Positions 1 through 6,446 of a DNA stretch of 28,466 nucleotides are shown here, in pieces (position 1 is the first letter of the stretch; every line of letters starts with the position of its first letter). The position numbers and the translations under genes are program-made. The stretch is taken from contig DKUR01000068.1 of the NCBI GenBank assembly GCA_002490775.1, positions 18,431-46,896 on the forward strand. The letters are read 5' to 3'. The stretch comes from Lachnospiraceae bacterium UBA7199. Its GTDB lineage: Bacteria > Bacillota > Clostridia > Lachnospirales > Lachnospiraceae. Under the pieces are notes generated by a model, which was not told where the DNA came from, ran no database searches, and saw only the letters and a list, made by a program, of their open reading frames with translations.

Positions 1-21
1 GAATCTTGCTGATTTAGCCAT
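1..21 (-). CDS. rpsI: Ribosomal protein S9, N-terminal fragment (gene continues off the left edge)
   Basis: Only the first seven codons are present, reading MAKSARF on the minus strand. A good ribosome binding site (GAAAGGAG) sits 8 bases before the ATG. S9 proteins of Clostridia commonly begin with a similar short stretch before the conserved FYGTGRRK motif, and rpsI almost always follows rplM directly, as it would here with a 25-base gap. The call rests mainly on synteny, because the fragment is too short for a family match by itself. S9 is a small-subunit protein whose C-terminal tail reaches the P-site tRNA. Confidence 0.85.
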
Positions 22-46
22 TTTGATTTTCTCCTTTCAGTCCCTT

Positions 47-475
47 TTAAAATGTTAATACTTCGGGTTTCTGAGCTGCATGCTTATGCTCAGGACCTGC
101 ATATACATAAAGCTTGGTATACATTTGTCTTCCTAAAGGTCCTTTGGGAAGCATGCCTTTCACTGCAAGTTCTACTACCTTTTCAGGCTTCTTAGCCATC
201 ATTTCGCGCAAGGTGGTCTGCTTCATTCCACCTACATAATCTGAATGATGATAGTATACCTTCTGATCCAGCTTCCTGCCTGTTACTTTCACCTTATCTG
301 CATTAACAACGATTACATAATCGCCTGTATCAATGTGAGGGGTGAAAATTGCTTTGTTCTTTCCTCTTAAAACTTTAGCCACTTCTGAAGCCAAACGTCC
401 TAATGTCATATTTTCAGCGTCCACTACATACCATTTTCTTTCGATTGTAGCAGGACTGGCCATAAATGTTTTCAT
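47..475 (-). CDS. rplM: 50S ribosomal protein L13
   Basis: A 142-residue protein, the normal length for bacterial L13. Recognisable family segments are WYVVDAENMTLGRLASEVAK near residues 15-34, the HIDTGDYVIVVNADKVKVTG region at about 47-66, and the MLPKGPLGRQMYTKLYVYAG segment near 108-127. L13 is an early-assembling large-subunit protein that binds 23S rRNA. The start is supported by TGGAGG 7 bases upstream. It is followed by rpsI after 25 bases, the usual L13-S9 pair. A consensus promoter and a structured leader lie upstream, so this pair appears to be transcribed on its own rather than by read-through from truA. Confidence 0.98.
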   Translation of the reverse strand: MKTFMASPATIERKWYVVDAENMTLGRLASEVAKVLRGKNKAIFTPHIDTGDYVIVVNADKVKVTGRKLDQKVYYHHSDYVGGMKQTTLREMMAKKPEKVVELAVKGMLPKGPLGRQMYTKLYVYAGPEHKHAAQKPEVLTF

Positions 476-583
476 GATATTTCCTCCATTTAAAATTGGT
501 TCTTCCGATATTGTCCATCCTTCTGCCAGATGTCCGGGCCGGCAAAAATCTTTTAAATATCTTCAAAGTATCTATTGATAACA

Positions 584-643
584 CCTTATCTAGGGATTGA
601 TGCCTTCCGGCGCTTATGCGCACCATAACAGCATCAGATAAAG
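584..643 (-). promoter_or_regulatory. Structured 5' leader of rplM, possible L13 autoregulatory element
   Basis: The transcript from the promoter at 671-699 has about 190 untranslated bases. Within it, three helices nest coaxially. The outer 7-bp helix pairs 584-590 with 637-643 and includes one G-U pair. The middle helix is a perfect 6 bp (598-603 with 631-636). The inner 5-bp helix pairs 609-613 with 620-624 and closes GCATAA-like loop sequence. Firmicutes are known to carry an L13 leader RNA upstream of rplM that represses the rplM-rpsI operon. Position and architecture fit, but I have not matched the consensus base by base. There is no U-run, so control would act on translation or by another route rather than by an intrinsic terminator. 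Confidence 0.5.
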
Positions 644-670
644 CATTACATAACTTTTCGACACTGAATA

Positions 671-699
671 ATTATATTATACGCTTCCACGTGTGTCAA
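671..699 (-). promoter_or_regulatory. Sigma-A promoter of rplM-rpsI
   Basis: Reading the minus strand, TTGACA (694-699) and TATAAT (671-676) are both perfect consensus hexamers separated by exactly 17 bases. Transcription would start near position 664, giving a long leader before rplM. It is the best promoter match in the window. Confidence 0.93.
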
Positions 700-735
700 C
701 CAATTTTTCACTTTTACAGCATATTTTCGCAACAA

Positions 736-794
736 TTCAGCCTTGCCAATCATAAGATGCCAGAAGCTGCACATCTTTTAACATAATGATTGGC
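736..794 (-). repeat. Hairpin after the exonuclease gene; partial copy of the 4813-4990 element
   Basis: The plus-strand segment 736-756 matches 4815-4836 at about 20 of 22 positions with one gap, starting TTCAGCCTTGCC and ending TCATAAG. In this copy, 745-753 pairs perfectly with 786-794 (9 bp) and 754-759 with 772-777 (6 bp), with an 8-base bulge on one side. The hairpin begins 2 bases after the TAG stop of the exonuclease gene. No T-run follows on the minus strand, so it is not a classical intrinsic terminator. Confidence 0.65.
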
Positions 795-796
795 TC

Positions 797-1486
797 CTAT
801 CTTACATTTCTGGTAAATCTGCAGGCAGGATAGCCGCTGCATCCATAAAATGCGCCAAATTTCCCTTTTCGCAGCAGCAGCACGCCGCCGCATATAGGAC
901 AGTTCTGTCCTTCCTCATCCACGCCTTCCTTTTTCCTTTTTTCCAAAAGTTTTCCCATTTCTTCATAGCAGCGCTGGTTCATCATACAATCAAACAATGC
1001 ACGATGCGCGCCTTCGGTCTGCAGGCCAAAATGCGCCGCGACGTCTGTAAGTTTATGATGGGACAGTTCCGGAAGGCATCTTCTCGCCATATATAAAGTA
1101 TCAATATAGTCGTTTTTCACTTCTTGATCAAGACAATCAACCGCTGCACGATAAACAAAGTATAAATCAAAAGTATGTATATTATGCCCCACCAGCACAT
1201 ATTCCCCGGCAAAATCCAGAAAATCCTTTATGGCAGTTTCTATGCCGGGGGCATTTTTTACCATTTCATCTGTAATTCCATTTACAGACGTGGCACCTGC
1301 CGGAATGTGTCTTCCGGGGTTTACTAAAGTAGAAAACTCTCCCACTACTTTATGCTTTTCCACCTTAACTGCCGATATTTCTATTATCGCATCCTTCTCC
1401 TGATTGATTCCCGTGGTTTCCAGATCAAAAACCACATAGTCCTCTACATAACTGTTCAGAAGCTTCCCTTTGTTCCTCTGTCTCAT
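797..1486 (-). CDS. DEDDh 3'-5' exonuclease with C-terminal topoisomerase-type zinc finger
   Basis: 229 residues. The N-terminal domain (about 15-180) is a DnaQ/RNase T-like exonuclease. Exo I is FDLETTG with D21 and E23, Exo II is HNIHTFD with D107, and Exo III is HRALFD with H161 and D166. These residues would bind the two catalytic metal ions. The C-terminal domain (about 195-229) has CPIC and CSGYPAC, giving C196, C199, C216 and C222, the pattern of the zinc ribbons at the C-terminus of topoisomerase I. Such a ribbon would be expected to bind DNA. The protein is probably a DNA repair or proofreading-type nuclease in the cytoplasm; the exact substrate is not known. The gene follows the second ABC permease after 84 bases and is probably not functionally tied to it. 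A GAGG site supports the ATG. Confidence 0.9.
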   Translation of the reverse strand: MRQRNKGKLLNSYVEDYVVFDLETTGINQEKDAIIEISAVKVEKHKVVGEFSTLVNPGRHIPAGATSVNGITDEMVKNAPGIETAIKDFLDFAGEYVLVGHNIHTFDLYFVYRAAVDCLDQEVKNDYIDTLYMARRCLPELSHHKLTDVAAHFGLQTEGAHRALFDCMMNQRCYEEMGKLLEKRKKEGVDEEGQNCPICGGVLLLRKGKFGAFYGCSGYPACRFTRNVR

Positions 1487-1532
1487 TTTATCTTATCCTC
1501 AAAACCAACCCTTTTAAGCAGCAACCAATATT

Positions 1533-1561
1533 AATTTACCATGACAGAAAATATTCCGCAA
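1533..1561 (-). promoter_or_regulatory. Weak candidate promoter for the exonuclease gene
   Basis: On the minus strand TTGCGG (1556-1561) and TAAATT (1533-1538) are separated by 17 bases, in the short gap between the permease stop and the exonuclease start. Each hexamer departs from consensus at two positions. It would let the nuclease be expressed apart from the sugar operon, but it could be a chance match in AT-rich DNA. Confidence 0.3.
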
Positions 1562-1570
1562 CACTGACTC

Positions 1571-2416
1571 TTATTTTTCCGCTCCCATCGTAAGTCCGTC
1601 AATAATATATTTGGAACAAAATAAATAAACAACTACCACTACTAAAATTGAAATGCCCACAGCTAAATACATCGCACCATAATTTGTCAGATAGATCCCC
1701 TTGACCAGAGAGATTAGAATCGGCATAGTATATTTTTTTGTATCTGTAATCATAATTAAGGGACCTATATAATTATTCCAACTGTTTACGAAATTGAAAA
1801 TACACATGGTGGCAACTCCCGGCATAATACATGGAAACACAATTCTGTTAAAGATCCCAAATTCCGAGCATCCTTCCATTCTTGCTGCCTCCAAAAGAGA
1901 AGTAGATACCCCCTGGGATATCATTCCCCTAAGGAAAAAAATAGTTGAAACACTGCTTACACCTGGTGCAAAAAAGGGAATCATAAAGGTAATTAATTTA
2001 TTGACCAGTCCTAATTTCAGCCCCAGCCTGTAAAATCCAATCATGCTTACCTGACTGGGAATCATCATAGAGGCAAGCAGCAGAGCATACAAAAATTTTT
2101 TCCCTTTAAACTGATATTTTTCAAAGCCAAATGCTACTAATGCTCCAAAATATCCTGATCCTGCCATAAATACCACTGATATCAGCAAACTATTGAAAAA
2201 TCCACTCCATATATTTACATAACTCTGCAGCTTCCTGTAATTTTCCATCAGGTATTTTCCCGGCAGCAAATTTAATTGCGTCACAATTTCAAAGCTGGAA
2301 TGTGTTGCATTCACCGTAATCAGATAGAAGGGAATCAGCGTAATGACCACCAGAAGCAAGAGAAATCCATAAAGCAAAATATTCTTAATCCATTTTTTAA
2401 TTGTTATTTTAACCAT
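1571..2416 (-). CDS. Carbohydrate ABC transporter permease, MalG/CUT1 type
   Basis: 281 residues with about six hydrophobic segments, beginning with a membrane span near 12-34. The cytoplasmic EAA loop is visible as EAARMEGCSEFGIFNRIVFP around residues 176-195, the site that docks on the transporter ATPase. Length and C-terminal composition fit the MalG-like subunit of a CUT1-family sugar importer. Its start overlaps the end of the upstream permease gene by 8 bases, which implies translational coupling and a 1:1 heterodimer. With the binding lipoprotein upstream it forms the membrane part of an importer feeding the two glycosidases. No ATPase gene is nearby, so a shared MsmK/MsmX-like ATPase is inferred. 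The substrate cannot be read from the sequence. Confidence 0.93.
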   Translation of the reverse strand: MVKITIKKWIKNILLYGFLLLLVVITLIPFYLITVNATHSSFEIVTQLNLLPGKYLMENYRKLQSYVNIWSGFFNSLLISVVFMAGSGYFGALVAFGFEKYQFKGKKFLYALLLASMMIPSQVSMIGFYRLGLKLGLVNKLITFMIPFFAPGVSSVSTIFFLRGMISQGVSTSLLEAARMEGCSEFGIFNRIVFPCIMPGVATMCIFNFVNSWNNYIGPLIMITDTKKYTMPILISLVKGIYLTNYGAMYLAVGISILVVVVVYLFCSKYIIDGLTMGAEK

Positions 2417-3308
2417 GTTCCTTTTCTCCTCCTTTCATAAACTTAAAAGACACCAGACTCATTACACAGATTATCACAAATAACCCCACGGACACCGCCG
2501 CTGAATAACCATAATTATGATTCTTAAACCCCTGGTTGTATAAATACATTGAAACTGTCAAAATTGCTTTATCCGGCTCTCCCGTTCCATCTGACATTGT
2601 TGACGGAACATCAAACAACTGCATACCTCCAATAATAGAAGTGATCGCAATATAAACAATTGTAGGGCGGATCAGGGGCAATGTTATTTTTCGAAAAGTC
2701 TGCCCCCTGTCTGCACCGTCAATATAAGCTGCATCAAAAAGATTCCGGTCTATTGTGGTAATTCCGGCCATGACCAAAATCATTGTATAGCCAAACCACA
2801 TCCACCACTGAATGTAAGAAGTCAGGTTGGAAGTAAATACCGGATCATTAAAGAACTCAAAAGGAGCCCCGCTCACATGAAATGCCTTAAGGATATGATT
2901 GACCACAGACTTATTTCCATTAAAAAGCAAATGAAACAAAAGACCTACCGATGCTGCGGTAAGCAGATTTGGCAGATAAAAAATTGCCCTGAAAAACTTC
3001 ATTCCCTTTACTGCACACATTGTAAAAATAGCTGAAAGCAATAATGCCATCAGCATCTGGGGGATAAAGCTGATGAGCCAGATTCGCAGCGTATTCCATA
3101 TGCTAAGGTAAAATACCTTATCAGTCAAAAGTCTTTTAAAGTTTGCGAAAGCCACAAATTTTTCCGGTGCCAATCCATCCCATTTTTGAAAGCTTAAAAA
3201 AAACGTAAAGATTACCGGATATAATCCTAAAAATATAAAGGATATAAAAAAGGGCAAGATAAACCAATACCCATACCTGCTTCTGTTATTTATGCTTTTT
3301 TTCCTCAT
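2409..3308 (-). CDS. Carbohydrate ABC transporter permease, MalF/CUT1 type
   Basis: 299 residues with about six membrane segments. The first, at roughly 14-36, is preceded by a basic N-terminus (MRKKSINNRSR). The EAA loop reads DAAYIDGADRGQTFRKITLP around residues 192-211, as in the first permease subunit of CUT1 sugar importers. It is the partner of the downstream permease, whose start it overlaps by 8 bases. A terminator-like hairpin lies between this gene and the upstream binding-protein gene, which would lower permease expression relative to the binding protein. The annotated start follows GGAAGGTGG at a usable distance. Confidence 0.93.
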   Translation of the reverse strand: MRKKSINNRSRYGYWFILPFFISFIFLGLYPVIFTFFLSFQKWDGLAPEKFVAFANFKRLLTDKVFYLSIWNTLRIWLISFIPQMLMALLLSAIFTMCAVKGMKFFRAIFYLPNLLTAASVGLLFHLLFNGNKSVVNHILKAFHVSGAPFEFFNDPVFTSNLTSYIQWWMWFGYTMILVMAGITTIDRNLFDAAYIDGADRGQTFRKITLPLIRPTIVYIAITSIIGGMQLFDVPSTMSDGTGEPDKAILTVSMYLYNQGFKNHNYGYSAAVSVGLFVIICVMSLVSFKFMKGGEKEHG

Positions 3309-3328
3309 TCAACCACCTTCCTAAAAAC

Positions 3329-3380
3329 AAAAAAGAGGCCGCTGCATTTTTACTTCTATCATTTATGCAACAACCTCTCT
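3329..3380 (-). terminator. Intercistronic terminator-like hairpin after the binding-protein gene
   Basis: On the minus strand the AGAGG arm (3374-3378) pairs with CCTCT (3334-3338). The helix continues through a TTGCAT/ATGCAG segment and is followed at once by a run of six T (3329-3334). It sits between the binding-protein and permease genes, in an operon that must be read through. It probably acts as a partial terminator or 3' stabiliser giving excess binding protein. Confidence 0.65.
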
Positions 3381-3405
3381 TCCGCCATCATGTCCTATTT
3401 TATAA

Positions 3406-4761
3406 TTATTTAATCACCAGATCAGGATATGCAGTAGCTACATCCTCCTTAAATTGTTGTATCGCTTCTTCTTTTGTAACTTTACCTGTTGCATAAGCTT
3501 TTGCTGCATTTTTATAGGCAGTATTGATTTGTCCGTCATATTCTGTAATTGTTACATTTGGATTTTTTGCCATTACCTGATTATAAAATTTATACAAATT
3601 CTGTCCTGCCAGATTTTCTTCTCCTTCTCCCTGTGCCAGTGCATCATCTGCTGTTTTGCATCCAACATACTCTCCATAAGTAACTGCATATTCCTGAAGC
3701 GCCTCAGAATTTAATGTAACGTATTCCAGAAATGCCCATGCTGCTTCTTTATTAGGACTATCTTTATAAATTCCCAGCCAGGTTCCACCATTGATATAGG
3801 GATTAGGTCCTTCACAAAGCCCCCATTTTCCCATAGTATTTACTGCATTGGCTTTCACCATAAAGGAATAACCCCACGTGGGAAGGACATAGCAAAATAC
3901 TTCATCGCCCTCTACACCTGCAATCCATTCAGGATCCCACTCTGAAACATTCAGATCATAACCCTTTTCATAAATCTCCTTGACGATATCTAAAAACTCT
4001 TCCATTTTAGGATCAATCACTAATTTCCCATCTACCACCCAGGGCTTACTTCTGTCTGACAGCACCATCAGCATAACATCTTCCCAACTGCCAAACATAG
4101 CAATGTTATTATCTTTAAAAATACCCGCTGTTTCCATCATTTTATCATAGTCGGATAAATACGCGGCCACCTCTTTCGGATCACTCACTCCCAAAACCTT
4201 TTCTGCCAGATCTCTTCTGTAAATAACAGATCCCGGTGTAGTCTGCCAGCTCAAAGCACGTACCGCGCCCTCATCATCCGTACCTACATCCTTTACATAA
4301 TCCCATATATCATCAAGCTGATTTGCCGCCTGGTAAGGTTCTCCTGTCAGATCATCCCATACTCCGGCATTGACCAGATACTTTACATAATCAGATTCCC
4401 CTGTAAAAATGTCTGGAACGTCCTTTCCTCCTGAAAGTACCGGCGTTAATTTGGATAAAAATTCCTTATTGGGAATCACTGTAATATTTACCGTAATATT
4501 GGGGTAGATCTTATTGAAACCTTCCACGAAACGCTGCAGTTCTTCTCCAGAGGACCAGATATTTAACTCTGCAGTTATATTTGTATCCACTTCTGATTCG
4601 ATTACTCCTTCTGCAGATAGATTTTCCTCCTGGACTGCAGGCTTATTTTCCTCCTGGACTGTAGGTTCATTTTCCTCCTGCACCGGCTTAGAACCGCATC
4701 CAGACAAAATATTTAAGCATACTGCTGTTGTAAGTAATAAAGTAACTAATTTTTTTCTCAT
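3406..4761 (-). CDS. Extracellular sugar-binding lipoprotein of the ABC importer (family 1)
   Basis: 451 residues. A lipoprotein signal peptide is clear: a basic MRKK start, a hydrophobic core, then the lipobox LSGC with the lipidated cysteine at residue 22. The linker after it (about 26-49) is a threefold tandem repeat built on P-x-VQEEN. The mature domain from about residue 65 has the layout of family-1 solute-binding proteins, with LNIWSSGEELQRFVEGFNK, a PDIFTGE segment, and a C-terminal AAWAFLEYVTLN-type segment typical of sugar-binding proteins. It would sit on the outer face of the membrane and deliver a mono- or oligosaccharide to the two downstream permeases. AGGAGG precedes the ATG by 6 bases. 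It is downstream of the GH30 gene across the palindromic element. The ligand is unknown. Confidence 0.94.
   Translation of the reverse strand: MRKKLVTLLLTTAVCLNILSGCGSKPVQEENEPTVQEENKPAVQEENLSAEGVIESEVDTNITAELNIWSSGEELQRFVEGFNKIYPNITVNITVIPNKEFLSKLTPVLSGGKDVPDIFTGESDYVKYLVNAGVWDDLTGEPYQAANQLDDIWDYVKDVGTDDEGAVRALSWQTTPGSVIYRRDLAEKVLGVSDPKEVAAYLSDYDKMMETAGIFKDNNIAMFGSWEDVMLMVLSDRSKPWVVDGKLVIDPKMEEFLDIVKEIYEKGYDLNVSEWDPEWIAGVEGDEVFCYVLPTWGYSFMVKANAVNTMGKWGLCEGPNPYINGGTWLGIYKDSPNKEAAWAFLEYVTLNSEALQEYAVTYGEYVGCKTADDALAQGEGEENLAGQNLYKFYNQVMAKNPNVTITEYDGQINTAYKNAAKAYATGKVTKEEAIQQFKEDVATAYPDLVIK
4622..4693 (-). repeat. Three 24-base tandem repeats in the lipoprotein linker
   Basis: Units start at 4622, 4646 and 4670. 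The first two differ at only a few bases and the third is more diverged at its end. They encode the P-x-VQEEN repeat directly after the lipidated cysteine. Being in frame, gain or loss of a unit would only change the length of the acidic tether between membrane and binding domain. Confidence 0.9.
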
Positions 4762-4812
4762 AAAAAACCTCCTGTCAATATTTTATATTATTATTTTTTT
4801 AATTTACGTATC

Positions 4813-4990
4813 AGTTCAGCCTTGCCCATTCATAAGTTGTCGGTTTATACATCTTGCATATATCAGATAAGTTATTTCCGACAACTTATTTCATGTCGGG
4901 CGTCCGCCCTATGAAAATGATTGTACAATCTGCCCTTAGTGAGCAAGCTCCCACGGTCATATTTCACAATCATTTTCGCATGGCTGAACT
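4813..4990 (-). repeat. 178-base palindromic element with 9-base terminal inverted repeats
   Basis: The ends are perfect inverted repeats: AGTTCAGCC at 4813-4821 and GGCTGAACT at 4982-4990. Inside lie two perfect 12-base inverted repeats (4832-4843 with 4878-4889, and 4913-4924 with 4966-4977). There is also a short GGGCG/CGCCC hairpin (4898-4909) and a GAGC/GCTC hairpin (4941-4950). The first 12-base helix can be extended by GCCCAT/ATG-GGGC pairing. The element has no ORF of note and no evident target-site duplication. It overlaps the GH30 stop codon and fills most of the gap before the lipoprotein gene. It could be a miniature inverted-repeat element or a structured RNA in the operon transcript. 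Confidence 0.75.
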
Positions 4991-6446
4991 ATTGAAACAA
5001 ATAAGTAGCAATACTATGCGCCGGAAGAAAAGTCTCAGCAATTTCATCCCTGTAGCGCAGTGTTAATTTTCTGGAAATATCACTTGGGTTTAGCACTACA
5101 GCCACTTTCCATCCATCTGGATTTTCAAATGCACAGGCTTCCAAAGACGAGGTATATATAGAACTGCCAATCCGCACTGCTCCCGGCCTGATATATTTGC
5201 TAAAATGACCAATGTAATAATAGGAAGAGGAATATTTAATCTCTTTACTTTTGCAATCCATAATAACTGGTGCTTCTCCAACCCATATTCCTGTTTTCAT
5301 ACACGGTAATAAAAATTCTTTTTCGCTCTCGCTTAAATCCTCTTCTCTGCATCCATTTTTCTCAAATTTCTCTTTAAACTTTTCCTGTTCCTCCTTCCAG
5401 TGATCCGGCCCGCCCTCAGAATCCAGAATCATATTCCAGTCAACCCATCCACATGCCCAGTGATTTAAATTTCCAATCATATCATGGGCATATTTTTCTC
5501 CTGTATCATAGTCGGCCTTTTTTTCCGTTCCCACACAGCTTTCTGTTCCAAGTATCAGCTTTTCAGGATACATCTGATGAAAAGCCTCCAGCGCCCCAAA
5601 ATGATCTCCTGCATACCAGTGAACCGCCACGCCATCTAAAGCTTCTCTGGCTTTAGCCGCCGATAATACATCCAGTGCCCTGTCAAAAACTCTTTCCTTA
5701 TTATGATCCCAGAAAAATATCTTCTTATCGCCCAATCCAGCTTTATTCAACGCAGGTTTTAAATAGTCCTGTGCAAATATTCTCTCATCCTCACCAGTAT
5801 AGTAGCAGGACTCCCATCCCATCTGCGCATGTGTCTCGTTTTGGATTGTCACTCCCCAAAGGGGTATTCCTTCCTTTTCATAGGCGTCAATAAATTTAAC
5901 AAAATAGTCTGCCCACACCTGCCTGCATTCTTTTTTCAGGTACCTTCCTTTGTCCATACGTCCATTTGTCTTCATCCAGCCCGGCGGACTCCAGGGAGAG
6001 GAAAAAAACTTTAATTCTTTATTGATAGACAATGCTTTTTTCATCATAGGAATCACATCCTGCTTGTCATGTGCAATACTGAAATTTTTCAGTTCCCAAT
6101 CATTTTCCACATCATCATAAGAATAAAATTCCGTAGAAAAATCACAGCTATTGATCGTTGTCCTGCATAAACTGTATCCCAGACCTTCCTCCTGGTCAAA
6201 ATACCCTTTCATAACAGCTTCCTGATCTTCTTTTGCCATCTTCATCAGATTCACTGCACTGGCCTGGGTAATTGCCCCGCCAAAACCAATAATTTCCTGA
6301 TACCTGACCTGATCATATATGTTGAACAAATTAGCCTCTGCTGCCCGATACCCTTCCTTGTCTTTGTGGAAAAATAAGGGTTCCTTTTCTTTCATCAAGC
6401 TATGATCACTATAATCTGTCATAATCACTTTAATTTTTCTTTTCAC
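4989..6446 (-). CDS. Glycoside hydrolase family 30 enzyme (glucosylceramidase-like), cytoplasmic
   Basis: 485 residues without a signal peptide. GH30 landmarks are in order: IIGFGGAITQASA at about 52-64, the FFSSPWSPPGWMKTNG segment at 147-162, the acid/base in TIQNE (E204), and the nucleophile in LGTESC (E302). A C-terminal beta-domain (about 400-485) contains YYYIGHFSKYIRPGA and VAVVLNPS, as in GH30. Known activities of the family include beta-glucosidase or glucosylceramidase, beta-1,6-glucanase and others; subfamily and substrate are not determined here. It overlaps the GH2 gene by 4 bases (ATGA), so the two are translationally coupled. With the downstream importer it should act on a glycoside after uptake. 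The TAG stop lies within the terminal repeat of the palindromic element. Confidence 0.93.
   Translation of the reverse strand: MKRKIKVIMTDYSDHSLMKEKEPLFFHKDKEGYRAAEANLFNIYDQVRYQEIIGFGGAITQASAVNLMKMAKEDQEAVMKGYFDQEEGLGYSLCRTTINSCDFSTEFYSYDDVENDWELKNFSIAHDKQDVIPMMKKALSINKELKFFSSPWSPPGWMKTNGRMDKGRYLKKECRQVWADYFVKFIDAYEKEGIPLWGVTIQNETHAQMGWESCYYTGEDERIFAQDYLKPALNKAGLGDKKIFFWDHNKERVFDRALDVLSAAKAREALDGVAVHWYAGDHFGALEAFHQMYPEKLILGTESCVGTEKKADYDTGEKYAHDMIGNLNHWACGWVDWNMILDSEGGPDHWKEEQEKFKEKFEKNGCREEDLSESEKEFLLPCMKTGIWVGEAPVIMDCKSKEIKYSSSYYYIGHFSKYIRPGAVRIGSSIYTSSLEACAFENPDGWKVAVVLNPSDISRKLTLRYRDEIAETFLPAHSIATYLFQ

Noticed and set aside
342..578. Plus-strand frames opposite rplM and many other genes
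   Set aside because: They lie antisense to clear conserved genes, have no ribosome binding site, and show no recognisable protein.
414..626. 70-codon minus-strand frame overlapping the rplM leader
   Set aside because: It overlaps the rplM start and the leader helices, has no convincing ribosome binding site, and its composition looks non-coding. It is better explained as leader RNA.
4622..4693. Three regular repeats considered as a CRISPR array
   Set aside because: The units are contiguous without spacers, in frame inside a lipoprotein gene, and encode a repeated peptide.
4806..4998. Target-site duplication flanking the 178-base element
   Set aside because: The bases just outside the terminal repeats do not match each other, so insertion by transposition is not proven from this window.
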